Shown here piece by piece: positions 1 to 9,500 of a stretch of 64,000 bases of DNA. Source of the DNA: Rhodopirellula sp. SM50 (GTDB lineage Bacteria; Planctomycetota; Planctomycetia; Pirellulales; Pirellulaceae). Under the pieces are notes generated by a model that searched no databases, was not told where the DNA came from, and worked only from the letters and a program-made list of their open reading frames with translations. The stretch covers positions 44,553 to 108,552 of the forward strand of contig NZ_NTFY01000008.1 in NCBI RefSeq assembly GCF_002289565.1, read 5' to 3'. Within the stretch, counting starts at the first letter, position 1; the number at the start of each line of letters is the position of its first letter. Both the position numbers and the translations under genes were made by a program.

Positions 1-1
1 G

Positions 2-163
2 AGCGGTCAGTGGTACTTTTTTGATCCCACCGAACTCGCCGCCGTCGACGGTCTGGTCCGCATTGCGACCGGTCGCGATGCCGCCGATGTCCCCTTTGCA
101 ACGATCACCGGGGACGCGGGACTGACGTCAAAAAACGTCAGCGCCGTTTTCTTGCCCGAGTGA
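2..163 (+). CDS. C-terminal fragment of a protein cut by the window edge
   Basis: An open frame enters from the left edge and runs 53 codons to a TGA at 161-163. The tail ends in TSKNVSAVFLPE. Codon use is GC-rich at third positions, like the other genes here. I do not recognise the family from this tail, and no motif assigns a function. Only the end of the gene is present. Confidence 0.55.
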   Translation, partial: SGQWYFFDPTELAAVDGLVRIATGRDAADVPFATITGDAGLTSKNVSAVFLPE

Positions 164-880
164 GCGGTCCGGTTTGGAATGACAGTTGCACACTTGTTTC
201 CGACCACGTCGGTCAGCCGATCTCGACGCTTCAAAACAGCCGTTCTCTCCGGTGACAGCAGTTGCAGCGGAAGTCCGTGAGAGAGGTTTCCAGCCCGTCA
301 TTGGTGGGTCAACAGGCGGCGAGCGTGCCACAACGCACTGATGGGAAGCGAACCTCTGTCGGCGATTGAACAGTCTCCGCGGCACTGGATGAAAATTAAC
401 CACACTGGTCGATAACCGACCAGCTTGATGGGGATCGCCCCAGGGCGCGCGTCAATCGTTCACCCGCGCAGGATCGGGCCGGCCGGAGTCCACACGATGT
501 GCCCTCAACCAAAAGGAAAACGATTAAAACGCCGAAAATTGTCGTCACGACGACCGGAACACAGAGCTGGCGGATTCGCACCGCAGGCAAGGAAGCGGCC
601 GAGCATTCACGACGCGTGTTTGCCTCTCGAGGCCTACAATGCAGTCAAATCAATCGACGCGAAGACGGATTTGCATTTCAGGCCCAGGCCCCACCAGACT
701 CCCCCGAACCGGCGGGTGGGGCATCCATCCCGAACGCTTTCTGCGCACCTTAGCGACGCCTAAGGGTGTCTCACGCCGCCGCGATTCTCTTTGGCATACC
801 ACTTGCCATTCGTTAGGGCGTTGTTTGTACCTACCACAGGCGGGCTGTCTGCCCGGCCACTGACACGGACCCAAGAATCA
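164..880. other. 717-bp intergenic stretch before the sucrose genes
   Basis: There is no convincing gene in most of this stretch. Several overlapping short frames exist on both strands, but none has a recognisable domain. The frame running into the sucrose-phosphate synthase from 791 is treated as untranslated leader, because the conserved protein begins later. One GTG-initiated frame (499-753) is listed separately as a weak candidate. Confidence 0.5.
499..753 (+). CDS. Possible small basic protein (weak candidate)
   Basis: An 84-residue frame starts at GTG, with a GGAG about 10 bases upstream. Its N-terminus is lysine-rich (STKRKTIKTPK), and a stretch around KIVVTTTGTQSWRIRT looks like a beta strand. 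It could be a real small protein or a chance frame in GC-rich DNA. The opposite strand carries a frame of similar length with a hydrophobic run. No family was recognised and no function is proposed. Confidence 0.2.
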   Translation: MPSTKRKTIKTPKIVVTTTGTQSWRIRTAGKEAAEHSRRVFASRGLQCSQINRREDGFAFQAQAPPDSPEPAGGASIPNAFCAP

Positions 881-3112
881 ATGAGCTCGATCATCGAATC
901 TGAAAACCACCACGAACCGAAGGACACGATCCCTCAGGTACTCGCGCCGCCCAGCGAGAGTTTGAACGTTGAGGCGGCCGGCGAATTGAATATCTGTCTG
1001 ATCAGCTTGCACGGGCTGATCCGCGGCACCGACCCCGAACTCGGCTGCGATGCCGACACCGGTGGCCAAGTAAAGTACGTCTTGGAACTCGCTCGCGAGC
1101 TGGGGGCGCGGTCGAATGTCCGTCAGGTGCAACTCTTAACCCGACAGATCATCGACCCCAAGGTCTCGGAGGACTATGCGGTTCTTGAGGAGCCGATCGG
1201 TGAGTGCGCCAAAATCGTCCGGATCCCCTTCGGGCCGAAACGGTACTTGAAGAAAGAGTCGTTGTGGCCCTACATCGAGATGTTCATCGACCAGACGCTC
1301 GCGCATTTCAAACGCAACGGGATACCCGATGTGATCCACGGCCACTACGCCGACGCCGGCATCGCCGGGGCGCACCTGTCGCAGCTGCTGCATCTGCCCT
1401 ACATCTTTACCGGCCACTCGCTCGGCCGTGTCAAACGCCAGCGGTTGTCGGGGGGCAAGACGAATCCCGAAGCGTTGGAAAAGAAGTACAAGCTCACGCA
1501 GCGGATCGAGGCCGAAGAGACGGCATTGGAGACGGCCGCGATGGTCGTCACCAGCACGAACCAGGAAGTAAAGCAGCAGTACGAGCTGTACGATCATTAC
1601 GTCCCGGCGAGGATGGAAGTCATTCCCCCCGGCGTGGACTTGTCTCACTTTTCGCCGCTGGCGGACCCGGCTCACGAGCCGCAAATCGGCAGGGCGCTTG
1701 AGCCGTTTCTGCGCGAGCCCGACAAACCGATGATCCTGACTTTGGCGCGCCCGGACGAGCGAAAGAATTTGGAGATGCTGGTCAAGGTTTACGGTGAAAG
1801 CGAGGAACTGCAGAAGGTCGCGAACCTGGTCTTGATCCTGGGGACGCGGGACGATTTGCGCGAGCTTCCCAAGGGGCAGCAGACGATCATCACGAACATT
1901 CTGCATTTGATCGACCAGTACGACCTGTATGGCAAGGTGGCCTATCCGAAATCACATCGCCCCTCCGACGTGCCCGATCTGTACCGGATGGTGGCGCAAT
2001 CCAAGGGCGTCTTTATCAACCCCGCCCTGACCGAGCCGTTCGGGCTGACCTTGTTGGAAGCCGGCGCGACCGGGGTGCCGATCGTCGCGACCAACGATGG
2101 CGGCCCGCGGGACATTATTTCCAATTGTGAGAATGGGCTGCTGATCGATCCTCACGACTCGGGCGAGATCGAACGGGCCTTGTTGCGGGTTTTGACCGAG
2201 GAAGACGTCTGGCAAAAATTCTCCCAGGCGGGGATCGCGGGAACGCGGAAGCATTACGCCTGGAGCAACCACGCCTCGCGTTACCTCCGCGACGTCAAAG
2301 AGATTCTTGAACGGGCAACGTACCCCAGCTCGGTGAACCGGCCGGAGCGCAAGCTGCCGCAATTTGATCGCATGATCATTACCGACTTGGACAATACGCT
2401 GACCGGCGACGACGAAGCGCTGGGACGCTTTGTGGACCTGATCCGCGAGAACGACCACATCGGTTTCGGCATCGCGACCGGACGGCGGCGCGACAGCGCC
2501 TTGGAATTGATCGAGTCGCTCGGGCTGCCGCAACCGGATCTGCTCGACACCGACGCGGGGACTCAATTGCACTACGGGGAGTCGATGACCCCTGACCGGA
2601 CCTGGCAGAAATCGATCGGCTATGCCTGGGATCGGGACGGGATCCTCGCCTGCCTGGAGAATCTGGAAGGGTTGACCCGGCAGTCGGATGACCGACAATC
2701 CGATTTCAAGGTCAGCTTCGATATGGACCCCAGCAAAATCACGGTCACAAACGTCAAAAAGAAACTGCGAGAAGCGGGACTGAGGGCTAAGGTGGTGTTG
2801 TCCCTCGGAATGTTTTTGGATGTAATCCCGGTCCGGGGTGGCAGTGACCTGTCGATGCGGCATGTGCTTTGGAAATGGGGCTTTCAACCGGACCATGTCC
2901 TGGTCGCCGGTGATTCGGGCAACGATGCCGGCATGTTGCTGGGGCGAACGTTGGGGGTTGTGGTCGCCAATCACAGCCGCGAACTGGAACGACTGAAGAA
3001 TCGGCCGCGCATCTATTTCGCAAACACTCCGCACGCGGGCGGAATTCTGGAAGGCATCGAGTACTACAACTTTTTAGACAAAATCGTAATTCCCAATGAT
3101 CGGATTGATTGA
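881..3112 (+). CDS. Sucrose-phosphate synthase with C-terminal HAD domain
   Basis: This 743-residue protein is predicted to join UDP- or ADP-glucose to fructose 6-phosphate, giving sucrose 6-phosphate in the cytosol. Residues about 25-475 are a GT4 glycosyltransferase of the sucrose-phosphate synthase type. Visible marks are [38 protein letters not shown] and the donor-site run [12 protein letters not shown]. Residues about 500-740 form a HAD-IIB domain of the sucrose-phosphatase type with DLDNT (about 505), ATGRRRDS and [10 protein letters not shown] (about 673), so the acid-box aspartates look intact. I chose the ATG at 881 because the frame upstream (from 791) has no family resemblance. 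It overlaps the amylosucrase start by 17 bases, suggesting one transcript. Two-domain synthases of this kind are known in cyanobacteria and plants. Whether the HAD domain is active cannot be told from sequence. Confidence 0.9.
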   Translation: MSSIIESENHHEPKDTIPQVLAPPSESLNVEAAGELNICLISLHGLIRGTDPELGCDADTGGQVKYVLELARELGARSNVRQVQLLTRQIIDPKVSEDYAVLEEPIGECAKIVRIPFGPKRYLKKESLWPYIEMFIDQTLAHFKRNGIPDVIHGHYADAGIAGAHLSQLLHLPYIFTGHSLGRVKRQRLSGGKTNPEALEKKYKLTQRIEAEETALETAAMVVTSTNQEVKQQYELYDHYVPARMEVIPPGVDLSHFSPLADPAHEPQIGRALEPFLREPDKPMILTLARPDERKNLEMLVKVYGESEELQKVANLVLILGTRDDLRELPKGQQTIITNILHLIDQYDLYGKVAYPKSHRPSDVPDLYRMVAQSKGVFINPALTEPFGLTLLEAGATGVPIVATNDGGPRDIISNCENGLLIDPHDSGEIERALLRVLTEEDVWQKFSQAGIAGTRKHYAWSNHASRYLRDVKEILERATYPSSVNRPERKLPQFDRMIITDLDNTLTGDDEALGRFVDLIRENDHIGFGIATGRRRDSALELIESLGLPQPDLLDTDAGTQLHYGESMTPDRTWQKSIGYAWDRDGILACLENLEGLTRQSDDRQSDFKVSFDMDPSKITVTNVKKKLREAGLRAKVVLSLGMFLDVIPVRGGSDLSMRHVLWKWGFQPDHVLVAGDSGNDAGMLLGRTLGVVVANHSRELERLKNRPRIYFANTPHAGGILEGIEYYNFLDKIVIPNDRID

Positions 3113-5087
3113 CTATGGTACGGACACCCAGGCAGAGCTTGATGAGCTTTCGTTTCAGGCCGATCTATCACTGCAACGGCTGAAGCCTCGGTTGGAGCAG
3201 GTTTGGGAAGAGTATTCGACATCGCCAGAGCGACAAAAGATTTTCGAGTCGCGTTTGCAAGAGCACTGGCGGCCGTTGTTCGCACAACTGCATGAACTCT
3301 ACAGCGGACGCTACGATTTCTTTTACCACCTCGAACAGGTCCTGTTGACCTGCGCCCTGGCATTTGCCCAACGCAGCGAGGACCTGTGTGAAATCGATCG
3401 CCATCGGGTGATCGAGCCGGATTGGTTCCAGTCCCAAAACGTGGTCGGCGGTGCCCTCTACGTCGACCTGTTCAGCGACAACCTGAGCCGGTTGCGCGAG
3501 CACGTCGGATACTTCAAAGACCTGGGGCTGACCTATTTGCACCTGATGCCGTTGTTTGCGGTCCGTCCGGGAAACAACGACGGCGGCTACGCGATCAGCA
3601 ATTATCGAACGATCGCGCCCAGCCTGGGAACGGTGGAAGACTTGAAGCTGTTGGCCGATGACCTTCGCGAAGCCGGCATCAGCCTGGTGCTGGATTTCGT
3701 CTTCAATCACACCTCGGACGATCACGAGTGGGCCCAGCGAGCCCAAGCCGGGCAACGGGAGTACCAGGAATTCTATTACACCTTCGCCGATCGATCGGTG
3801 CCGGAGCAATACGAACGCAACCTGCGCGAGATCTTTCCCACCGTTCGCCGCGGTAACTTTACCTGGCACGACGGCATGGGACGCTGGGTCTGGACCACGT
3901 TCAACAGCTTTCAGTGGGATCTGAACTACAGCAATCCCGCCGTCTTTCGAGCGATGCTCGATGAGATGCTGTTTATCGCCAATTTGGGCGTCGACTTTCT
4001 GCGTCTCGATGCGGTGGCCTTTATCTGGAAACAGATGGGCACCAGTTGTGAAAACCTGCCCCAAGCACACCTGGTCATCCGCGCGTTCAATCGGTTGGTG
4101 CGTTTGGCCGCGCCGGCGCTGGTGTTTAAATCCGAAGCGATCGTGCACCCCGATGAAGTCGTCAAGTACATCGACAAGAATGAATGCCAGGTCTCCTACA
4201 ACCCAACGTTGATGGCTCTGCTGTGGGAATCCTTGGCGACCCGGCGAACCAATCTATTGGTGCGAACACTCTCGCGACGTTTTTCATTGCCCGATGGGAC
4301 GTCGTGGGTCAATTACCTGCGCTGCCACGATGACATCGGCTGGACGTTCGATGATGACGACGCGGCGTCGATCGGAATCAACGCTTACGACCACCGGAAC
4401 TTCCTCAATGCGTTCTATTCAGGCCAATTCGAAGGTTCCTTCGCCAGGGGCGTTCCGTTCCAGCACAATCACGAGACCGGCGACATGCGGATCTCGGGAA
4501 CCATGGCGTCGCTGGCCGGCTTGGAACGGGCGATCGAGCAAGAAGACGAAGAAGGCAAAGAACTTGCGATTCGGCGGATGATGCTGCTGCACGGCGTCAC
4601 ACTCAGCATCGGCGGCATCCCGTTGCTGTACATGGGCGAAGAGTGGGGCATGTTGAACGATTATTCCTTCACCACGGACCCCGCCAAGGCCGGCGATTCC
4701 CGCTGGATTCACCGGCCGCGGATGAAGTGGGAGTACTTGGAGGAGCTGGATGACGAATCCGGACGGGATTCGATTCGCCGACGCATCTTCCGTTCGCTGC
4801 AATCGATGATCGCGATCCGGAAACGCACGCTGGCATTCGCCGGCCAGGAAATGAAACTGTTTCCGACCGGCAATCATCACTTGCTCGGTTACGTCCGCTC
4901 CAACGAAGCGTCCAACGTCGTCGTGGTGGCGAACTTCACCGAACACGCCCAAGTCTTGGACGCGAATCGTTTGCGGACCGCCGGTCTCGGTCGGTTCTTT
5001 AAAAATCTGCTCAACGATGTCGAGTACGGGACCGCCGAACCCGTGCTGCTGCAGCCGTACGAGCTGCTGTGGCTCAAGCGAATCTAA
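3096..5087 (+). CDS. Amylosucrase (GH13)
   Basis: This 663-residue GH13 enzyme is predicted to split sucrose and either build an alpha-1,4-glucan or release glucose and fructose. The catalytic signature of amylosucrases is present: the nucleophile in [10 protein letters not shown] (Asp about 305), the acid/base in [11 protein letters not shown] (Glu about 347), and the transition-state pair in RCHDDIGW (His411, Asp412). [12 protein letters not shown] and [11 protein letters not shown] also match the family. The N-terminal helical domain (about 1-100) and a C-terminal beta domain are both present, and length is close to typical (about 630-650). There is no signal peptide, so it is probably cytosolic. 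The start lies inside the end of the sucrose-phosphate synthase gene, implying co-expression of sucrose synthesis and use. Trehalose synthase is the nearest alternative, but the motifs favour amylosucrase. Confidence 0.92.
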   Translation: MIGLIDYGTDTQAELDELSFQADLSLQRLKPRLEQVWEEYSTSPERQKIFESRLQEHWRPLFAQLHELYSGRYDFFYHLEQVLLTCALAFAQRSEDLCEIDRHRVIEPDWFQSQNVVGGALYVDLFSDNLSRLREHVGYFKDLGLTYLHLMPLFAVRPGNNDGGYAISNYRTIAPSLGTVEDLKLLADDLREAGISLVLDFVFNHTSDDHEWAQRAQAGQREYQEFYYTFADRSVPEQYERNLREIFPTVRRGNFTWHDGMGRWVWTTFNSFQWDLNYSNPAVFRAMLDEMLFIANLGVDFLRLDAVAFIWKQMGTSCENLPQAHLVIRAFNRLVRLAAPALVFKSEAIVHPDEVVKYIDKNECQVSYNPTLMALLWESLATRRTNLLVRTLSRRFSLPDGTSWVNYLRCHDDIGWTFDDDDAASIGINAYDHRNFLNAFYSGQFEGSFARGVPFQHNHETGDMRISGTMASLAGLERAIEQEDEEGKELAIRRMMLLHGVTLSIGGIPLLYMGEEWGMLNDYSFTTDPAKAGDSRWIHRPRMKWEYLEELDDESGRDSIRRRIFRSLQSMIAIRKRTLAFAGQEMKLFPTGNHHLLGYVRSNEASNVVVVANFTEHAQVLDANRLRTAGLGRFFKNLLNDVEYGTAEPVLLQPYELLWLKRI

Positions 5088-5241
5088 GCGAGACCGCCGA
5101 ACGCTTTTGCGGACTGTTGCACGGGAAAGTCTTGGCGCCGTCCGCTACGATCAAATCCGTCACTTAAACAATTGAAGTCCCGAGCAGCGACAGTGGGCGG
5201 CTAAAGCCCAATACCGCTCAACAAAAGCGAAAGTGGCCCCA

Positions 5242-6066
5242 TCACTGCTCGCGTCGACCGAGGTGATACATCAATCCGTCTCGGACACCTTCCGGGCCGA
5301 TTCCGTTGGCCAAGTACAGCCATTGTTGATCCCGCATCGCGTCCCTGGTCTCGGCACGTAGTTGTTCGTCCGCGTTGCCCACCAGCACGGCGCGAACCCC
5401 GCTGGTCATCGCCGCGGTGTCGTTGCCGGAGTCCCCGGCGAACACGATCGATGCGGGATCGATCGAACGACGGGTCGCCCACCAATGGATTGCCGAACCC
5501 TTGTTGACGTTGATCGGAAGGATGTCCAACAAACCGTCACCGGTTTCCGGATCGCGGCTGATGGTGAACGCGAGCGGGCAATCGAACTCGACGATCCACA
5601 TCGCGACCGACTCGCGGACCGCCGAAACGGCGCGGTGCGGAAAGTCGAAACTGCACTTCAGTGGCGTCTGTTGACGCGGATCCTGTGGCGTCAGCCATTC
5701 GACGCGCTCGCAGAGCGCCGATTGGATGCCCGCATTGGTCCAGCGTCCCATCCGATCCAGCAAGGCCTGTTCGTAATCGCGATCCTGCTCGTAACCGCCA
5801 TCCTCGCGGCGATGCCACATCGTGGACCCGACATCGCACAGGATCGACGCCGGATGCGGCAAGTCGAACTGCGTGATCGCTTCGAACGTCAGCTCAAACG
5901 ACCGTCCGGTGACAAAGATCAGCTGCAGAGAATGTTCGACAACCAGACTGCCCAGATGCTTGACCGCCGCGTGCTGCTGCGGAGTTTCATGAACGGGAAT
6001 GAACGTTCCATCCAAGTCGGTGGCGAGCGTCGTGACCGTCGAGTTTGTTTTCAAATTCATGGGCAT
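5242..6066 (-). CDS. Sucrose-phosphate phosphatase-like HAD-IIB hydrolase
   Basis: This 274-residue stand-alone HAD phosphatase probably removes phosphate from sucrose 6-phosphate. Motif I is DLDGT at residues 17-21, motif II lies in FVTGRS, and the acidic motif is FAGDSGNDTAAM at about 206-217. I chose the ATG at 6066; a second ATG two codons later is equally possible. The longer frame to 6333 runs through a dispersed palindrome and is not family-like. It is convergent with the amylosucrase and completes the pathway, even though the synthase carries its own HAD domain. Other HAD-IIB sugar phosphatases (mannosyl-3-phosphoglycerate or trehalose-phosphate type) are possible, but the neighbours favour sucrose. 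Confidence 0.8.
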   Translation of the reverse strand: MPMNLKTNSTVTTLATDLDGTFIPVHETPQQHAAVKHLGSLVVEHSLQLIFVTGRSFELTFEAITQFDLPHPASILCDVGSTMWHRREDGGYEQDRDYEQALLDRMGRWTNAGIQSALCERVEWLTPQDPRQQTPLKCSFDFPHRAVSAVRESVAMWIVEFDCPLAFTISRDPETGDGLLDILPINVNKGSAIHWWATRRSIDPASIVFAGDSGNDTAAMTSGVRAVLVGNADEQLRAETRDAMRDQQWLYLANGIGPEGVRDGLMYHLGRREQ

Positions 6067-6562
6067 GCTGAAAGTAGTTTGCTGGGGGCGCCGAACGATG
6101 GATCGGCGAATGCTTGCCAAACGGGCACTTCTGCTCCGTCTCCATCGCAGTTGCTCAGAACAGCAAACGCAGTGCCAATTGCCAATTGCCAGCCGACCCG
6201 ACGTGAGCGGAAAAGGGGTCAGGCACCAAAAACCAAATGGCCCGAAGGGTGCTTCGCATGTTTGGTACCGCCCCCGTTTTCCGCAGCACCCTGATTCTAA
6301 GAGTTGGCGCAACTCCAGTCGTCCCAGCGGCACCCCCCCCCTCCCCGGAGCCTAGGCGCCACCCCCTGAGGACCCTAAGCTCTTACCTGGCGGATGCTCT
6401 CTGGGGGGGCTCTCCCAGCTCTCCAACGAATCGATCAACGATCTGCCGGCCTGACTGTCGCAAGAGTGACGAGGACGCCGTCGGTGTGTTGGTGCGATTT
6501 CACTTGCGAGCGCCGAACACTGGAACTTTTTTTGATCTGCACACGCATCGGGGAAACATGAC
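6067..6562. other. Divergent upstream region between phosphatase and exoprotein
   Basis: These 496 bases separate two divergent genes. They hold a 78-bp palindromic repeat (6207-6284) and a very C-rich stretch around 6330-6365. A G-run near 6401-6410 is flanked by complementary C-rich sequence that could form a hairpin in the exoprotein leader. I see no gene and no clear promoter boxes. Confidence 0.4.
6207..6284. repeat. Dispersed palindrome, GGGGTCAGG family, copy 1
   Basis: The arms begin GCGGAAAAGGGGTC and end CCCCCGTTTTCCGC, so the 78-bp element folds on itself. The centre holds GGCCCGAAGGGTGCTTCGCA, which recurs with two changes in the copy at 40938-41017. The outer arms are also shared. 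The pattern resembles REP-type elements. No transposase is nearby. Confidence 0.75.
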
Positions 6563-9500
6563 ATGAGACGTCGACACGGACACCGGTCAACGCGTCAGCG
6601 CACTGCACTTTCGAAACGACTGCGTCGCCCGACCCTGCGTCCCCGTTTGGAACGACTGGAAGATCGCCGAGTGCTGGCCGCAGTTTCAGGGCTGATCACC
6701 AGCAACCTGACGTTCACCGACCCTTCCGATCCGGTGGAGTTCGTCGCCGACACTCAGATTGCGTCCGGGGTGACCGTCGAGGTCGGAGCAAACGTCCCGG
6801 TCAGGATTTCTGAAAACATCAATGTCACCGTCGAGGGAATGTTAAAGTTCGACCATTCGGCCGGCGTCGAGATCACCGATGGAAGTGGTGGACAGGATTC
6901 CGGAATCGTGGTCAGCGGGACAGGGACGCTGGACATCGACGACACCGACTTCACGCGTCGCACGATCAGCAACGCGTTTGACCGAACCCGCATCGCGGTC
7001 GTCGCCGGTGGTAAATTCATGGCGACCGACTCCCGTTTCGACTGGGATACGGTTGCGTTGGATGACGGCAGTTTGATTGCCGATGCCTCCACGGCCTGGG
7101 TGCAAAACAATGAGTTCAATCAGACGGTTTCAGTGCCCTATCAACACCTGGAAGACGCCTCACGACTTTCCGACAACCTGCGCTTTGAAGACATCGAAAT
7201 CCTGGCCGGTTCACTGCCGACCGGGGAAACGCTGGATCTGAATCTGATCGGCACCGCGACGACGGTAAATCAGCGTTACGTGTTCCCGAGCGGATTCGAG
7301 ATCCAATCCAACGCCTCGCTGTCGGTCAATCAGGGCGTCTCGGTGTTGCTGAAGGAGGACCAACAGATCTCGGTTGATGGCACGCTAACGTTTGACAATG
7401 CGATGTCGATGGTGGCCGAAGACGGTTTCAGCGGTCAAGTCGCCGGGATTTCGGTCAAGGGAACCGGCACTCTGGACGTGATCAACACAGACTTCACGCG
7501 TACCAACACCGGTAACTTTCAAGACGACATTCGCATCGACGTCGCCGCCGGTGGCGAATTCAAAGCAACGGACTCGCACTTCGACTGGGACTCCCTGCGA
7601 TTGAACGATGGCAGTGTGATCAGCAACGGTTCCACGCCTTGGGTCCTGCGCAACGAATTCACCCAGCCGATCTCGGTGCCGTATCAACACCTGCAAGACG
7701 CCTCACGACTTGCGGACAACCTGCGTTTTGAAGACATCAATATCCTGGCCGGTTCACTGCCGACCGGGGAAACGCTGGATCTAAATCTGATCGGCACGGC
7801 AACGACGGTTGATCTGCGTTACGTGTTCCCGAGCGGATTTGAGATCCAATCCAACGCGACGCTGTCGGTCAACCAGGGCGTCTCGGTGTTGCTGAAGGAG
7901 GACCAACAGATCTCGGTTGATGGCACGTTAAGGTTTGACAATGCGATATCGATGGTGGCCGAAGACGGTTTCAGCGGTCAAGCCGCCGGGATTTCGGTCA
8001 ATGGAACCGGCACTCTGGACGTGATCAACACAGACTTCACGCGTACCAACACCGGCAACTTCCAAGACGACATTCGCATCGACGTCGCCGCCGGTGGAGA
8101 ATTCAAAGCAACGGACTCGCACTTCGACTGGGATGCCATCCGATTGAACGATGGCAGTGTGATCAGCAACGGTACCACGCCTTGGGTCCTGCGCAACGAA
8201 TTCACCCAGCCGATCTCGGTGCCGTATCAACACCTGCAAGACGCCTTGCGACTTTCGGACAACCTGCGTTTTGAAGACATCAACATCCTGGCCGGCTCAC
8301 TACCGACCGGGGAAACGCTGGATCTAAATCTGATCGGCACGGCAACGGCGGTTGATCTGCGCTACGTGCTGCCCAGCGGATTTGAGATCCAATCCAACGC
8401 GACGCTGTCGGTCAACCAGGGCGTCTCGGTGTTGCTGAAGGAGGACCAACAGATCTCGGTTGGTGGCACGCTAAGGTTTGACAATGCGATATCCATGGTC
8501 GCCGAAGACGGTTTTAGCGGTCAAGCCGCCGGGATTATGGTCAATGGAACCGGCACCCTGGACGTGATCAACACAGACTTCATTCGTACCAACACCGGTA
8601 ACTTTCAAGACAACATTCGCATCGACGTCGCCGCCGGTGGCGAATTCAAAGCAACGGACTCGCACTTCGACTGGGACTCCCTGCGATTGAACGATGGCAG
8701 TGTGATCAGCAACGGTTCCACGCCTTGGGTACTACGGAACGAGTTCACGCAGCCGATCTCGGTGCCCTATCAACACCTGCAAAACGCCTCACGACTTGCG
8801 GACAACCTGCGTTTTGAAGACATCAACATTCTGGCCGGCTTACTGCCGACCGGACAAATGCTGCATCTAAATCTGATCGGCACGGCGACGACGGTTGATC
8901 TACGTTACGTGTTCCCGAGCGGGTTCACGATCCAAGAAGAGTCTTTGCTGTCGATCAATGCTGATGTGCGAACATTGCTGAAGGAGAACCAGCAGTTCAA
9001 TGTTGACGGCACCTTGCGATTTAACAATGCAGCATCGCTGGTCATTGAGGATGGATTTAGTGGGCAAACCTCGGGCATTTCGGTCGGCGTGACGGGCACG
9101 TTGGACGTGATCAAAACGGATTTGACCCGCATCAACACGGGCAACCTTCAAGACATCGCTCGGATCTTTGTCCGTGGGAACTTCTACGCGGAAAAGTCGC
9201 TACTCGCTTGGGACAAGATCGAGATCGATCCGGCAGCGAGCGTCGTGTTTGACCGAAACGAGTTTTACACTCCGCTGCAAATCGACAGTTCGGCCCGGAC
9301 AGACATTCGCATCAATGACTTCAGCAATCTGGCGTCCAACAATACCGGCATCGTGCTGGTCGGCGATCCGAATGCGGAAGTCGACTTGCGCTACAATTTT
9401 TGGGGCGCGACGAACCCAGCGCAAATCGACCTCAAGATCCTGGACAAGATCGATACTTCCAGCCGCCCGCTGGCCGTTTACATGCCGCCACTGACGTCGC

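Noticed and set aside
425..763. 112-residue frame in the first intergenic region
   Set aside because: It has no recognisable domain and overlaps other frames in a different phase. It is consistent with chance frames in GC-rich DNA.
1952..3034. 360-residue minus-strand frame opposite the sucrose-phosphate synthase
   Set aside because: It lies wholly antisense to a well-supported gene with conserved domains. Long antisense frames are common at this GC content.
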